The notes: a model not told the origin generated them from the sequence alone. A DNA stretch of 64,000 nt from Paenactinomyces guangxiensis (GCF_016055185.1 NZ_JAECVR010000001.1:136345-200344); one strand, 5' to 3'. Positions 28,356-39,102 are shown, counted from the first letter of the stretch. A program made the numbers and translations.

Positions 28356-28718
28356 AGAAAACCACTGCTTTCTATCCTATACCCAAATTTCTCTATCCGG
28401 AAAAGTGTATTTCCCACAATAACTTCTATCTATTCGCCATCATTCGTCAAAGTCCTTCAGATCTTTTGTGTGGAAATGATTTCCTATAATCTTGATGACT
28501 TTAATTGTTGGAATTCCTTATCCTCCTATTCTACATAAAAATAGGTTCTCCTTCTGTTAACCTTTTTTTACAATTAGAAAGAAGGGGGATGGAATATATT
28601 GTTGTTCTAAATTTCACCACTCCCTTTCCTGCCCTCTTGACAAATTCTTTTACTTCTATCTTAGAATCATTTTAATAAAAAAATACCCGACAATTGCCGG
28701 GCAATGAATGCAAATTTT
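28356..28718. other. Intergenic region between ppdK and dnaG, no gene seen
   Basis: 363 bases, AT-rich. It should hold the minus-strand promoter for dnaG-rpoD, but I could not find a convincing -35/-10 pair. A ppdK terminator lies at its left end. No conserved small ORF is visible. Confidence 0.5.
28676..28702 (-). terminator. Terminator of ppdK
   Basis: On the minus strand CCCG-GCAATTGT-CGGG followed by TATTTTTTT, 17 bases after the ppdK stop. Confidence 0.75.
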
Positions 28719-31397
28719 TTATGACAATTGCATCTCTTTTTGGCTTTGTCCGGATCTGGCCCGAATCACTGCCTGTGCCGCCGATAGGCGTGCCAGCGGA
28801 ACCCGGAACGGAGAACAGCTCACATAGTTTAAGTCCACTTCGTGGCAAAATTGGATGGAACGCTTTTCCCCTCCATGTTCACCACAAATTCCCGTCTTTA
28901 AGCCTGGTTTTTTCATGCGCCCCTGCTCCACGCCCATTCGGACCAATTGGCCGACACCTTCTGTATCCAGGGTGATAAAGGGATTATCAGGCAAGATCTT
29001 GTTCTCTACATATGTGTGCAAAAATTTACCCTCTGCATCATCGCGGCTGTAGCCAAAGGTGGTCTGGGTTAAATCATTGGTTCCAAAAGAGAAGAAATCA
29101 GCTTCTTCAGCAATTTCCCCCGCTGTGAGAGCAGCACGCGGCACTTCGATCATCGTACCTACCGTATAAGGAATCGTACACCCTGTCTTCAATTGAACCT
29201 CTTCAGCTGCCTGATCAACCAATTCCCTCATCTGTCTCAGCTCATTCACATGGCCGACCAGCGGAATCATAATCTCCGGTTCAACTTGAATTCCTTGTTT
29301 CAGACATTCGGCCGCGGCCAGAAAAATGGCTTCTGCCTGCATCTTGTAAATTTCCGGGTAAATGAGCCCCAGCCGGCAGCCGCGATGTCCCAGCATCGGG
29401 TTAAACTCGTGCAGTGAACGCACTTTTCTCAACAGGGCTTCTTTACGGATCAGCTCTGTACGGTCCGACTGTTCATCCATTTGCATTTTGGTCAGTTCCA
29501 CCAGCAGATCTTCAATATTAGGCAAAAACTCATGCAGTGGCGGGTCCAGTAAACGGATATTGACCGGAAGGCCAGCCATCACTTCAAAGATTCCCTTAAA
29601 GTCTTCTTTCTGCATCGGCAACAATTTCTGTAAAGCCTGAAGCCGTTCATCTCTGGTTTCCGCCAGGATCATCTGCTGTACGATCGGCACCCTGCCGGCT
29701 TCCATAAACATATGCTCCGTCCGGCAAAGACCGATCCCTTCCGCTCCCAGCTCTCTGGCCTTGGCCGAATCTTCAGGATTGTCAGCGTTTGCACGCACTT
29801 GCAATGTTCTCACTTGGTCAGCCCAGTCAAGCAATTGTTTAAATTCCGCCGACAGCTCCGGATCGATCAGCGGCACTTCTCCTTGTATCACTTGCCCGGT
29901 GCTCCCGTCAATGGAAATGAGATCCCCTTCACGCAATAGAAGTTCGCCGATTGCCACCTCTTTTTTACGCAAATCGATTTCAAGCTGCTCACACCCGCAT
30001 ATGCAGGCTTTCCCCATTCCCCGTGCCACAACAGCTGCATGGCTGGTCATGCCGCCACGGCTGGTCAATATCCCCTGGGCAGCCAAAATTCCATGTATAT
30101 CCTCCGGGGTTGTTTCCGGACGAACAAGAATCACGGGTGTTCCGTCATGTGCACATTTTTCTGCCCGGTCGGCGTCAAACACAATCTTGCCGGATGCAGC
30201 TCCCGGAGATGCAGGCAATCCTTTAGCGATAACAGTCAGCTTAGCCTCAGGATCTAATCGACGGTGCAGCATTTGATTTAATTGGTCCGGGTCTACCCGC
30301 ATCAAGGCTTGATCACGGTCAATAATGCCTTCTTCCACCATATTGACGGCAATCTTGACAGCAGCCTGGGCTGTCCGTTTTCCGGCCCGGGTCTGCAAGA
30401 TATAGAGCTGCCCGCGTTCCACAGTAAATTCAATATCCTGCATATCGTGATAATGCTGCTCCAACAGGTTGCAGATCTCTTGAAACTGCTGATAAACAGC
30501 CGGCATTTGCTGTTTCAGCCGGGCAATGGGCTGAGGAGTCCGAACGCCTGCAACTACATCTTCGCCCTGGGCATTCATTAGAAATTCTCCATACAATTCT
30601 TTTTCCCCCGTCGAAGGGTTACGGGTGAAGGCAACACCTGTACCGGAATCATCACCCATATTGCCAAACACCATCATCTGAATATTGACTGCTGTTCCAA
30701 GATGATCGGGAATCTTATGGATTTTGCGGTAAATTTGCGCCCGCTGATTATTCCACGATTGAAAGACAGCGATAATAGATTGTTTTAGCTGGTGTTCGGG
30801 GTCCTGTGGAAACTCCTTTTTCGTCTTTTCCCGAATAAGTGATTTAAATTGTCCAATCACCCATTTCCAATCCTCCGCACTCATTTCCGTGTCCTGTTTA
30901 TAGCCTTGTGCTTCTTTACGGCTATGAATGATCTGTTCAAAATGGTAATAATCCACACCCAAAACGACATCACCAAACATCTGGATAAAACGCCGGTAAC
31001 AATCATAGGCAAAGCGGGGGTTACGGGTAAGCTTTGCTAACCCTTCAGCCGTTTCGTCGTTTAACCCCAGATTAAGAATGGTATCCATCATACCGGGCAT
31101 TGAAAAAACAGAACCGGAACGGACAGAGACTAGCAAGGGGTTTTGTGAATCTCCCAACCGTTTTCCCGTCTCTGTTTCCAGTTGCCGGATGGCAGCACGA
31201 ACCTGACCCATCGTGTCCTCTGTCAATGTTTCATTGGCGGCAAAAAAAGAGGAACACGCTTCTGTTGAAATGGTAAATCCCGGCGGGACAGGAAGGCGGG
31301 AGCGTGTCATCTCTGCCAGATTAGCTCCCTTTCCTCCCAGAAGAAATTTCATGTCAGCACGGCCCTCACGAAATAAATAAACTACTTTTTTAGTCAT
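28719..31397 (-). CDS. ppdK: Pyruvate, phosphate dikinase
   Basis: An 892-residue enzyme converting pyruvate, ATP and phosphate to PEP, AMP and pyrophosphate. Order: N-terminal ATP-grasp ([20 protein letters not shown]), phosphohistidine domain with [20 protein letters not shown] (His phosphorylated, preceding Thr the regulatory site), and C-terminal PEP/pyruvate barrel ([19 protein letters not shown]). It overlaps the yqfL stop by 4 bases; YqfL is its kinase/phosphorylase, so the regulator and target are translationally coupled. Confidence 0.96.
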   Translation of the reverse strand: MTKKVVYLFREGRADMKFLLGGKGANLAEMTRSRLPVPPGFTISTEACSSFFAANETLTEDTMGQVRAAIRQLETETGKRLGDSQNPLLVSVRSGSVFSMPGMMDTILNLGLNDETAEGLAKLTRNPRFAYDCYRRFIQMFGDVVLGVDYYHFEQIIHSRKEAQGYKQDTEMSAEDWKWVIGQFKSLIREKTKKEFPQDPEHQLKQSIIAVFQSWNNQRAQIYRKIHKIPDHLGTAVNIQMMVFGNMGDDSGTGVAFTRNPSTGEKELYGEFLMNAQGEDVVAGVRTPQPIARLKQQMPAVYQQFQEICNLLEQHYHDMQDIEFTVERGQLYILQTRAGKRTAQAAVKIAVNMVEEGIIDRDQALMRVDPDQLNQMLHRRLDPEAKLTVIAKGLPASPGAASGKIVFDADRAEKCAHDGTPVILVRPETTPEDIHGILAAQGILTSRGGMTSHAAVVARGMGKACICGCEQLEIDLRKKEVAIGELLLREGDLISIDGSTGQVIQGEVPLIDPELSAEFKQLLDWADQVRTLQVRANADNPEDSAKARELGAEGIGLCRTEHMFMEAGRVPIVQQMILAETRDERLQALQKLLPMQKEDFKGIFEVMAGLPVNIRLLDPPLHEFLPNIEDLLVELTKMQMDEQSDRTELIRKEALLRKVRSLHEFNPMLGHRGCRLGLIYPEIYKMQAEAIFLAAAECLKQGIQVEPEIMIPLVGHVNELRQMRELVDQAAEEVQLKTGCTIPYTVGTMIEVPRAALTAGEIAEEADFFSFGTNDLTQTTFGYSRDDAEGKFLHTYVENKILPDNPFITLDTEGVGQLVRMGVEQGRMKKPGLKTGICGEHGGEKRSIQFCHEVDLNYVSCSPFRVPLARLSAAQAVIRARSGQSQKEMQLS

Positions 31398-32215
31398 GCC
31401 GGACTTCCCCCTTTTTTCAGCATGTCGAGAATGAGATTGGCCGTTTCTTCTACCGCTTTATTGGAAACATCTATTCTTGGACATCCTACTTTGCGAATCA
31501 CTTTTTCCGCATATTCCAACTCCTGCAAAATCCGGTCCATATTTGCGTAATTCGCGCCCGAAGCCAATCCCAGGGATTTCAACCGTTCGCGGCGGATATT
31601 ATTGAGCTGGTGCGGTTCAATCGTTAAACCGATACAGCGGTGGGAAGGGATCAAAAACAACTCATCGGGCGGTTCTACTTCCGGAACCAGCGGAACATTG
31701 GCCACTTTTAAACGCTTGTGAGCCAGGTACATCGAGAGCGGAGTTTTTGAGGTGCGTGATACACCGATCAACACCACATCCGCACTCAGAAGTCCCCTCG
31801 GATCTCTGCCATCGTCATATTTGACCGCAAATTCGATGGCTTCCACTTTACGGAAGTACTCATCATCCAATTTATGAATCAGACCGGGTTCCCGCCTTGG
31901 AGGACCGTGAAACAGCCTGGAAAGGCCATCGATCATCGGGCCCATAATATCAACAACGGGTACCTGTTTCCGATTGGCTTCCTCTATGAGAAGCTTTTGC
32001 AGTTCGGGAACGACCAGCGTAAATGCGATCAGGGCATTCTCTTCTCTGGCGGCCTGAACGGTTTCCACAATCGTTTCCCGATCGACCACATAGGGGATCC
32101 GGCGAATATCCATATTGTTTCCGTTAAATTGGCTCGATGCTGCTCGTACGACAAATTCAGCCGTTTCACCTACAGAGTCGGAAACGACATAGACAACTGG
32201 TTGATGCTCTTTCAT
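31394..32215 (-). CDS. yqfL: PPDK regulatory protein (bifunctional kinase/pyrophosphorylase)
   Basis: A 273-residue DUF299 protein that inactivates PPDK by ADP-dependent threonine phosphorylation and reactivates it by phosphorolysis. The N-terminus reads [20 protein letters not shown] and the nucleotide loop is [20 protein letters not shown]. Gene order ccpN-yqfL is that of Bacillus subtilis; here ppdK is added directly downstream, which supports PPDK rather than PEP synthase as target. Confidence 0.93.
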   Translation of the reverse strand: MKEHQPVVYVVSDSVGETAEFVVRAASSQFNGNNMDIRRIPYVVDRETIVETVQAAREENALIAFTLVVPELQKLLIEEANRKQVPVVDIMGPMIDGLSRLFHGPPRREPGLIHKLDDEYFRKVEAIEFAVKYDDGRDPRGLLSADVVLIGVSRTSKTPLSMYLAHKRLKVANVPLVPEVEPPDELFLIPSHRCIGLTIEPHQLNNIRRERLKSLGLASGANYANMDRILQELEYAEKVIRKVGCPRIDVSNKAVEETANLILDMLKKGGSPA

Positions 32216-32236
32216 CGAAATGGGTCTCTCCTCCCC

Positions 32237-32875
32237 TTACATCTTGACGTTTTGTCCAAGTTCGACAAAAGCCTTTACTATGGTGGTTTTACTGATACGT
32301 CCTATAATCTCCAGATCTCCGGGGCTTTCCGGAAAATCTCTTACAACCGGCAGTGAATCCACCTGGTGTCTCATCATTTGTAAGGCGGCATGATACAACG
32401 TATCTTCCGGACGGCAAGTAATGATATTGGGCATCCGGGTCATGATCACTCCAACCGGAACAGATGAGAGATCTTGCTTTCCCATCGCCGCTTGTAACAG
32501 ATCTTTTCTTGAGATCACTCCGGACAGCTGCCCTTCTTTTTTGATGACATAGAGCGAACCGACATCTTCCAAAAACATGGTGCAGATCGCATCATATACC
32601 GAAGTCTCTTCTTTTACTACAATCGGCAATGATTTATACTCTTTTACATATAAATTACGGATGTGTTCACCCAGCAGCTGATTGGCTGTTTTTCCTGAAT
32701 AAAAGTAACCCACCCGCGGTCGGGCATCCAAGAATCCGGCCATCGTTAAAATAGCCAGATCCGGGCGCAGAGTGGCACGCGTCAATTTTAATTTTTCCGC
32801 AATCTGTTCGCCGGTGATCGGTCCCTCTGCTTTTACAATCTCCAGGATTTTCTCTTGGCGCTTGGAAAGCTCGAT
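32237..32875 (-). CDS. ccpN: CcpN catabolite repressor of gluconeogenesis (no ATG/GTG/TTG start in frame)
   Basis: An HTH plus CBS-pair repressor of gluconeogenic genes. The C-terminal ~135 residues hold two CBS domains (YDAICTMFLEDVGSLYVIKK and GVIMTRMPNIITCRPEDTLY). The winged helix extends upstream of the first TTG (32785): in frame one reads IELSKRQEKILEIV, GPITGEQIAEKLKL, RATLRPDLAILT, as in Bacillus CcpN. No ATG, GTG or TTG opens this frame; the only codon well placed behind the strong GGGAGG site (32890-32885) is ATC at 32875. I take ATC as start, giving 212 residues, the length expected; a sequencing indel in the adjacent A run is the alternative. Confidence 0.8.
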   Translation of the reverse strand: MELSKRQEKILEIVKAEGPITGEQIAEKLKLTRATLRPDLAILTMAGFLDARPRVGYFYSGKTANQLLGEHIRNLYVKEYKSLPIVVKEETSVYDAICTMFLEDVGSLYVIKKEGQLSGVISRKDLLQAAMGKQDLSSVPVGVIMTRMPNIITCRPEDTLYHAALQMMRHQVDSLPVVRDFPESPGDLEIIGRISKTTIVKAFVELGQNVKM

Positions 32876-32883
32876 TTTGTCAC

Positions 32884-33404
32884 ACCTCCCATAGTAACTG
32901 AAGGTCTTTTATAAAATGTGTCATACTTTTAATCAAAATACCCTATTTAGTATATACTATATCTTTTACACCCATCTCTGCAACTGTTTTTTCTATGAAA
33001 GTGCTGGTGAACGAAAAGATGGTTGTTCTGAAAAATACCAGAGGAGACTATGATTTTACAGACCTTTTCTTTGACACTCCCACCACCTGGCTAACACTTG
33101 AGGTGGGGGATTCTTGGGTAATCTCTTCTACCCTATTGGTACACATAGCATTTTACATGCAAGATGGTTGGCTTGCACAACAACCCCATATGCTATCCAC
33201 TTTTCAAAGAGCAACCCAAGGTAAAACATCAACAAAGGAACACATGTTTGTAAATTGGTTTTACATAAAAAATGTTGGACTTGTGAGAAGATTGAACCCT
33301 CCCTCGTGACAAGCCGATGCATCCTCCACTTATAGAAGATGGGGGATGAATCGGTGCAAAAATGATAAAATGAAAAAGAAGACTTGTACATTGGAGGAAC
33401 CATA
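32884..33404. other. Intergenic region between ccpN and the TIM-barrel gene
   Basis: About 520 bases. The left ~190 bases are AT-rich and should contain the ccpN promoter on the minus strand. The centre is occupied by the palindromic element (33079-33354). The right end holds the RBS ATTGGAGGAACC of the plus-strand gene at 33405. Open frames here are short and unlike protein. Confidence 0.5.
33079..33354 (-). mobile_element. Small palindromic element resembling non-autonomous IS200/IS605 (PATE-like)
   Basis: About 276 bases with no credible ORF, bounded by a long imperfect palindrome at 33314-33354 (CCGAT-G-CATCCTCCA paired with TGGGGGATG-A-ATCGG) and a second hairpin at 33079-33107 (CCCACCACCT...AGGTGGGGG) followed on the minus strand by GAGTGTCA, a common IS200/IS605 end. 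The interior contains nothing I can match to TnpA or TnpB. Ends are estimated. Confidence 0.45.
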
Positions 33405-34325
33405 ATGCTGTTTTCAAACCCTGTTTCAATAACCAGTCCGCTTGATCTTCATCGTCTGCACCAGATTGCCGATGAAGGAATCAATAGAGTGGAACTGCAA
33501 CTGCCGGAAGACCGGTACACAGCCACTGAGCTGAGCGAGATGCTGAAACTTGGCAAAGTAACCCCGATTGCTTTTCGGATGCCGAATTATCTGGGGTTAG
33601 GAACCTCCTCATTCTCCGTTGATGAGTGGAAGTACTGGTTCGAAACGATAGATCCAGTGCTCGATACTGAACATCGACATATCATTTGCCACGGGGCTGC
33701 CGTTCCCCTGGGCGCTATTTTTGAATACTTAGATGCGAGACCTGCCGATTTTAATGCCCTGCACGATTTTAAAACACAGTATGTAGAGCGCATGATTTCC
33801 CAGATCCAACAACTGGGGAAACTGGCAAAAGATCGAGGCATACAGTTGTTAATTGAAAACACGCCAGTCGGGGGACACGCTTATTTTGAACCTGGACAGT
33901 CAACCATCTACCCCGCCCTGCGCACTCCGCGCCACCTGTTGCAGATCGTTGAAGCCACCGAAGCCAAAATCTGCTTTGACACAGCTCATGCCCGCATTAC
34001 ATCAAATGTGTTAACCTATATGCATCGCTCACGCAGCATGTTTGCAGCTGCCACGGAGAAAGAAATTTTAAGCTCAACCAAAACATGGATTGACTTTTAT
34101 AAAGAGATAAAACCCCACGTTGCACTAATCCGCCTTTCTTACGCAATCAGCTGGGGGGATACTCCCCAAACCTGTCATATCCCGTTTCCTTCGTCCGCTT
34201 ACGAAGAACTAATCAGCTTTGCCGAACAGGCGGATGATCAGGTGCCGATTTCCATAGCTGCTGGCCGGACAAAAGATGAGTTAAAGCAGATGTTGCAGAC
34301 GCTGCATGACTTGAAAAGAAGTTAA
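33405..34325 (+). CDS. TIM-barrel sugar phosphate isomerase/endonuclease IV-like protein
   Basis: A 306-residue AP-endonuclease-2-fold (xylose isomerase-like) barrel. Candidate metal or active-site residues sit at strand ends: HIICHGAAVPLG, QLLIENTPVGGHAYFEPG, KICFDTAHARITSN, VALIRLSYAISWGDT. IENTP and FDTAHA match the usual Glu and Asp-His positions of the fold. The substrate is unknown. The start at 33405 has GGAGGAACC upstream; earlier in-frame TTG lies before the RBS. It is transcribed against its neighbours. Confidence 0.7.
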   Translation: MLFSNPVSITSPLDLHRLHQIADEGINRVELQLPEDRYTATELSEMLKLGKVTPIAFRMPNYLGLGTSSFSVDEWKYWFETIDPVLDTEHRHIICHGAAVPLGAIFEYLDARPADFNALHDFKTQYVERMISQIQQLGKLAKDRGIQLLIENTPVGGHAYFEPGQSTIYPALRTPRHLLQIVEATEAKICFDTAHARITSNVLTYMHRSRSMFAAATEKEILSSTKTWIDFYKEIKPHVALIRLSYAISWGDTPQTCHIPFPSSAYEELISFAEQADDQVPISIAAGRTKDELKQMLQTLHDLKRS

Positions 34326-34335
34326 AGAAGCAAGG

Positions 34336-34375
34336 AAGGAAGCCTGGATTTGCATGTCCAAGCTTCCTTTCTTTA
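34336..34375. terminator. Bidirectional terminator between convergent genes
   Basis: Stem AAGGAAGC/GCTTCCTT (34336-34343 with 34362-34369) followed by TTCTTT on the plus strand and preceded by an A-rich run that would be T-rich for the minus strand. Confidence 0.6.
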
Positions 34376-34912
34376 CCTTATATCCTTCCTCGTAAGCCCG
34401 TATACAAGACTATTGTGAAAATGGCCGTACAAATTTTCTCCATCCCTGATGATTCCTTCCTGTCTGAAGCCCAGCCGTTCCGGAATGGCTCTGCTTTTCT
34501 CATTCTTCTCACCGCAGCGGATTTCCACACGATTTAACTGATATTCTTCAAAGGCGATCCTTACCATTTCTTTGCAGGCCCGGGTCATAATTCCTTTCCC
34601 CTGAAATTTTTCAGCCAGCCAGTATCCGATCGAGGTGTTGGAATTTCTCCAATCTATATGATGAAAGCCGATCATACCAACAATCTCATTCTTGTAAAGA
34701 ATAGCGGCCTGAAAGCCTTCATTTTCTGCAAATTGCTTCAGCCACATCTTTATAACGGGAAGGTAGTCTTCTTCCGACTTCATATCATCCACCCAGGGCA
34801 GCCATTCACGCAAATAATTCCTGCAACTATCTACAACCTTGAAAATTTTCCCGGCGTCTTTTTCCTGTAACAACATAAGCGAGATTTCATCATCAATTCT
34901 TACTTTGAACAT
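34373..34912 (-). CDS. GNAT N-acetyltransferase, RimL/YdaF type
   Basis: A 179-residue acetyltransferase. Features: NYLREWLPWVDDMKSEEDYL, GMIGFHHIDWRNSNTSIGYW, the acetyl-CoA loop LAEKFQGKGIMTRACKEMVR and NRVEIRCGEKNEKSRAIPERLGF. It resembles the ribosomal-protein serine acetyltransferases of Bacillus (YdaF group). It is a distant paralogue of the GNAT near 22 kb. Single gene between two terminators. Confidence 0.85.
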   Translation of the reverse strand: MFKVRIDDEISLMLLQEKDAGKIFKVVDSCRNYLREWLPWVDDMKSEEDYLPVIKMWLKQFAENEGFQAAILYKNEIVGMIGFHHIDWRNSNTSIGYWLAEKFQGKGIMTRACKEMVRIAFEEYQLNRVEIRCGEKNEKSRAIPERLGFRQEGIIRDGENLYGHFHNSLVYGLTRKDIR

Positions 34913-34993
34913 AGCGACCCCCTGTTTCTGAATACAGTTATACTTCTCTTTTTATAAAATAGATTTTTCCATTGCTTTTTGCCAGACATTCTT

Positions 34994-35031
34994 AAAAAAT
35001 AAGGCGTGCAAGTGATCTGTTTGCACGCCTT
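34994..35031 (-). terminator. Terminator of glyQS
   Basis: An 11-bp stem AAGGCGTGCAA/TTGCACGCCTT (35001-35011 with 35021-35031) followed on the minus strand by ATTTTTT. Confidence 0.85.
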
Positions 35032-35040
35032 TATTCCGTT

Positions 35041-37128
35041 TTAAGAAGGAAATACGATCAACTCAAAAGCAGCAAACTGCTTGACAAGTCGTGTAATCTC
35101 TTTTAGCAGGGCAAGCCTGTTGTTGCGAACCTGGCGATCTTCGACCATCACCATTACTTCATCAAAAAAATGGTGGATTTGCGGAACCATACGGGCGATT
35201 GCATGGTACATCCCCAGCGGGTCTTCGTTGATCTGGGCGGTGTTCAATTGTGAGGTTGCTTCGTCTAAAGCACGGACTAAGGCCCGTTCCGCCGGTTGGA
35301 TCAGAGCCGGTTTATACAGCTCCACATCACCCGCTTTAGCAGCTAAGTTTGCAGCCCGGGTAAACCCTTCAACTTCATGTTTGAACATTTCACGATCAAC
35401 TTGATCCATCAAGACGCGGGCTTTTTTCAACACGAAAGAAGGGGCATTGATCCCTGCGGCGAGTACCGCATCAATCACATCATAACGAATGTTTTCTTCC
35501 TGCAACACCGCTTTCAGCCGGTTGGCAAAGAACCGGAAGAGATCTCTCTCCGCTTCATCCTTCTCCACTTTTAAGAGAGCGGCTTTTTCCAACTGATTTA
35601 ACGCCAGTTGCCACAGGTTTTCCAGAGACACTGAAGACCATTTGTCCTGGAGTAAAATTTGCACAATGCCGGCTGCTCTGCGGCGCAGGCCGTATGGGTC
35701 CTGGGAACCTGTCGGCTGAATGCCGATGCCAAAGCTCGAGGCGATTGTATCGATTTTATCTGCAAGGGAAATGAGTACCCCAATGGTGGTTTGTGGCAAT
35801 TCATCCCCGGCAGAGCGCGGCAAGTGGTGCTGGTACACAGCTTCTGCGACCAGATCCGGTTCTCCGGCATGCCGCGCGTAGTCACGCCCCATCCATCCTT
35901 CCAGCTCGGGAAACTCTCCTACCATTTGTGTCGACAGGTCAAACTTGCAGATCCGTGCCCCTCTTTCCAACAACTTCATCTCCTGTGGGTTCAGTTGAAG
36001 TTGTTGTCCCAGTTTCAGGGCAATCGCCTGAATGCGGCGTACTCTGTCTCCCATCGAACCAAGTTCTTCCTGGTAGACGATTTGATCCAATTTTGCCACC
36101 GCTGTTTCAATGGAAAGTTTTAAGTCTTCCTCATAGAAGAAACGGGCATCGGCAAGACGGGCGCGGAGAACTTTTTCATTTCCTCTGGCCACTAATTCAA
36201 GCTCCTGATCATTTCCGTTGCGAACGGTGACAAAGAAAGGCAAAAGTGTTCCTTCTTTGGTTTCTACCGGAAAATAACGCTGATGTTCCTTCATCGTTGT
36301 GATTAACACTGCTTTTGGCAATGAGAGAAACTCTTCGTTAAATGACCCGCTGAGCACTGTTGGATATTCGACAAGATGAACCACTTCTTTCAACAAAGCG
36401 GGGTCAACGGGAATCTGCCAGTTATTTTTCTCCTCCAGCTGCCGCAACTGGCTTAAGACCAGGTCTCTCCTTTCTTTGATATCGGCGATCACATATTGCT
36501 CGCGCAGTTGTTCCACATACTGGTCAGGAGAGGAAATGGCAATTTCAGTTCCCAGAAAACGATGTCCCCGGGTGAGATTGCCGGCTTGAATCCCTGCCCA
36601 CTGAACAGGAATGGTTTCTGCTCCAAACAGGCAAACCAGCCAGCGAACGGGACGGATAAAGCGAGTGCGATTACTTCCCCATCGCATCGTTTTGGGAAAA
36701 TGCAATCCTTGAAAAACTTCGGAAAGACCCCGACTCAGTTCATTTACCGTTTTTTCCCCGGGGTGGTGAACCTGTGCAAACACATAAGTTTCTCCCTTAA
36801 ACTCTTTCAATTGCAGCTGTTCCACGGAAACCCCCTGCTTGCGGGCAAATCCTTCTGCAGCTTTACTCCAGCCGGCATCCGGGGTTTGTGCAATGCGCGC
36901 CGCCGGGCCTTTCACTTCTTCATTGATATCCTCTTGCCGTTCTGCCACACTGCTGACAAGCACAGCTAAACGCCGGGGAGTGGCGTAGGTTTGGTATGCG
37001 TCAAAAGAAATCCGGCGGGAAGTGAGCCATTCGGACAGCTTTTCACCCAGCTGTTCCACCGCACCTTCAACAAAGCGGGCCGGGATTTCTTCACATCCGA
37101 TTTCGATCAACAGATCCTGTTTATTCAT
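35041..37128 (-). CDS. glyS: Glycyl-tRNA synthetase beta subunit
   Basis: A 695-residue beta subunit of the alpha2-beta2 bacterial GlyRS, providing tRNA binding. It starts [21 protein letters not shown], carries AFARKQG-type and [20 protein letters not shown] (HD-like domain with [11 protein letters not shown] upstream), and ends with a helical anticodon-binding domain. Start overlaps the glyQ end by 8 bases. Confidence 0.96.
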   Translation of the reverse strand: MNKQDLLIEIGCEEIPARFVEGAVEQLGEKLSEWLTSRRISFDAYQTYATPRRLAVLVSSVAERQEDINEEVKGPAARIAQTPDAGWSKAAEGFARKQGVSVEQLQLKEFKGETYVFAQVHHPGEKTVNELSRGLSEVFQGLHFPKTMRWGSNRTRFIRPVRWLVCLFGAETIPVQWAGIQAGNLTRGHRFLGTEIAISSPDQYVEQLREQYVIADIKERRDLVLSQLRQLEEKNNWQIPVDPALLKEVVHLVEYPTVLSGSFNEEFLSLPKAVLITTMKEHQRYFPVETKEGTLLPFFVTVRNGNDQELELVARGNEKVLRARLADARFFYEEDLKLSIETAVAKLDQIVYQEELGSMGDRVRRIQAIALKLGQQLQLNPQEMKLLERGARICKFDLSTQMVGEFPELEGWMGRDYARHAGEPDLVAEAVYQHHLPRSAGDELPQTTIGVLISLADKIDTIASSFGIGIQPTGSQDPYGLRRRAAGIVQILLQDKWSSVSLENLWQLALNQLEKAALLKVEKDEAERDLFRFFANRLKAVLQEENIRYDVIDAVLAAGINAPSFVLKKARVLMDQVDREMFKHEVEGFTRAANLAAKAGDVELYKPALIQPAERALVRALDEATSQLNTAQINEDPLGMYHAIARMVPQIHHFFDEVMVMVEDRQVRNNRLALLKEITRLVKQFAAFELIVFPS

Positions 37129-38008
37129 CGTTTCCCCCTCCTTGTTTCAGCAATGGATAACCTAGTTTTTTACGTTCTTCCACAAATGTTTTGGCCATTC
37201 TGCGTGCCAGATTCCTCACCCGGGAGATATACCCTGTCCTTTCAGTCACACTGATCGCTCCGCGCGCTTCCAACTGGTTAAAAGTGTGAGAGCATTTCAA
37301 TACATAATCATAGGAGGGAAAAACAAGATTTTCATCGAGCGCCCGCTCCGCTTCTCTTTCATAGGCATCAAAAAGACGGAAGAGCAGATCTTTGTCTGAC
37401 AACTCAAAAGTATATTTAGAATGCTCGTATTCAGGCTGGCTAAATACATCCCCGTACTTTACATCGTCAATCCAGATCAGGTCAAACACATTTTCTTTCT
37501 CCTGGATGTAGGAGGCAAGCCGTTCCAAGCCATAGGTCAATTCTACCGAAACAGGATCTACTTCAAGGCTTCCCACTTGCTGAAAGTAGGTAAATTGAGT
37601 GACTTCCATTCCATCCAGCCATACTTCCCATCCCAGACCGGCTGCACCGAAAGTGGGATTTTCCCAGTTATCCTCTACAAAGCGAATGTCATGCTTCTGA
37701 GGATCAATCCCTAAAGCACGGAGACTGTCCAGGTAAATTTCCTGAATGTGATCAGGAGAAGGCTTTAAAATCACTTGAAATTGATGATGCTGGTAGAGGC
37801 GGTTCGGGTTTTCACCATATCGTCCGTCAGCCGGGCGGCGGCAAGGCTCTACATAAGCCACTTTCCACGGCTCGGGGCCGAGCGCCCGCAAGAAAGTCAT
37901 CGGATTTAATGTTCCTGCCCCTTTTTCCACATCATAAGGCTGTACCAAAATACATCCCTGGCCGGACCAGAATTCTTGCAACTTCCAAATCATCTGTTGC
38001 AAATTCAT
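37121..38008 (-). CDS. glyQ: Glycyl-tRNA synthetase alpha subunit
   Basis: A 295-residue class II catalytic subunit: motif 2 region [20 protein letters not shown], motif 3 region [14 protein letters not shown], and the glycine pocket around [20 protein letters not shown]. The start at 38008 (MNLQQM) is behind GGAGGTGTGAT; an upstream ATG at 38050 is inside the terminator arm of the T-box. Regulated by the T-box. Confidence 0.96.
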   Translation of the reverse strand: MNLQQMIWKLQEFWSGQGCILVQPYDVEKGAGTLNPMTFLRALGPEPWKVAYVEPCRRPADGRYGENPNRLYQHHQFQVILKPSPDHIQEIYLDSLRALGIDPQKHDIRFVEDNWENPTFGAAGLGWEVWLDGMEVTQFTYFQQVGSLEVDPVSVELTYGLERLASYIQEKENVFDLIWIDDVKYGDVFSQPEYEHSKYTFELSDKDLLFRLFDAYEREAERALDENLVFPSYDYVLKCSHTFNQLEARGAISVTERTGYISRVRNLARRMAKTFVEERKKLGYPLLKQGGGNDE

Positions 38009-38035
38009 ATCTATCACACCTCCATCATTTTTCAG

Positions 38036-38310
38036 CAAAAAACCTCTCATCCATATGACAGCGTTTCGCGTAAAGCAAGGACGCTTCAGTCATAGGGACG
38101 AGAGGTTGTTCCCGCGGTTCCACCCTATTTGGCTAAAATAGTTAGCCCTCTTCACTGTTCAATTTTCGCGCTCAAGAATTGCCCTTTCACCAGGAGCCGT
38201 GATCAGGCTTCCACCCTCCCTGACTCGCTTTACAAACGGATTTCCTGGTTACTCTTTTCTCTCATCACGCTTCGCAAAGCTTTACCCGCTCTGCTCCTTC
38301 AACATTATAT
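38036..38310 (-). promoter_or_regulatory. Glycine T-box riboswitch leader of glyQS
   Basis: A tRNA-sensing leader. The T-box core AGGGTGGAACCGCGG lies at about 38112-38130. The terminator pairs CCTCTCGTCC with GGATGAGAGG (38043-38107 overall, with inner TATGAC/GTCATA and AGCGT/ACGCT pairs) followed by six T. A GGC triplet followed by A at 38183-38181 is the likely glycine specifier in Stem I. Uncharged tRNA-Gly would stabilise the antiterminator and raise glyQS expression. Confidence 0.92.
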
Positions 38311-38316
38311 AGAAAA

Positions 38317-38345
38317 GATATAGCAAAGATAAAAACCATTGTCAA
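38317..38345 (-). promoter_or_regulatory. Promoter of the glyQS T-box leader
   Basis: TTGACA (38345-38340), 17-base spacer, TATATC (38322-38317) on the minus strand, just past the recO stop. Start expected near 38310. Confidence 0.7.
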
Positions 38346-38352
38346 TACATGT

Positions 38353-39102
38353 TTATACCCAATTTTGCCGAATCTGGTTCAAAATCTCCCGTGACTTTAA
38401 ATGAAAAGGTAAATATTCATCCATAAACGCATGATTCATTCTTTCCAACTGTTCTTTCGTTTCCGGTTTAACCTTTATTTCGCCAAGCCGATCCAGTTCA
38501 ATCCGGGAAAGCAGCGGCAAAATTCTCGCACTTGCTTCTGAGATTGGAAATGCGTCCCGGTCGACAGACTGACAATCGGCACACAAAAATCCGCCCTGAC
38601 TAACACTAAATGAGACAGGGCGGCGGTTTGAGCGGCAATTGACACAATGGTGCAAAACGGGTTGAACCCCTGATACCCCCATCACCCTCAGTTCAACAAT
38701 TCTTGTTAAAATATCCGGATCTGTACCGTTTTCCAACTTATCGAGAGCTGAAGCCAAAAAACGGTACAGAGGGGGGTTCGGCTCTTTTTCCTCTGTACAC
38801 TTGTCGATCAAATCCAACCAGTAAGCCCCATAAGCGGTGAGCAGCAGATCAGATCGGATCAGGCGGCGGGAGTGAATCAGGTCGGCCTGTGATAAAGTCC
38901 CCATTCCGCTCCCTCCGGAAAACCAAACAAAATGGGCCTGTGTAAAAGGTTCCGTCACAGCCCCAAAACGGCTTTTCGTCTTTTTGGAACCGCGGGCCAT
39001 AACAGCGATTTTCCCCTGGTACTCAGTAAAGATGAGGACGATTTGATGACTCTCCCCATAATCCTTTGCTTTCAGGACAATCCCTTCTACTTTGTGCAAC
39101 AT
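38353..39102 (-). CDS. recO: DNA repair protein RecO
   Basis: A 249-residue recombination mediator that loads RecA with RecR. The N-terminal OB fold starts KVEGIVLKAKDYGESHQIVL; the C-terminal helical domain has the zinc-site cysteines HHCVNCRSNRR and GFLCADCQ. Gene order era-yqzL-recO is as in Bacillus. RBS GGAAAGG. Confidence 0.94.
   Translation of the reverse strand: MLHKVEGIVLKAKDYGESHQIVLIFTEYQGKIAVMARGSKKTKSRFGAVTEPFTQAHFVWFSGGSGMGTLSQADLIHSRRLIRSDLLLTAYGAYWLDLIDKCTEEKEPNPPLYRFLASALDKLENGTDPDILTRIVELRVMGVSGVQPVLHHCVNCRSNRRPVSFSVSQGGFLCADCQSVDRDAFPISEASARILPLLSRIELDRLGEIKVKPETKEQLERMNHAFMDEYLPFHLKSREILNQIRQNWV

Noticed and set aside
28637-28667. Plus-strand TTGACA with TAGAAT between ppdK and dnaG
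   Set aside because: 19-base spacing and it would fire antisense into ppdK with no plus-strand gene; likely chance in AT-rich DNA.
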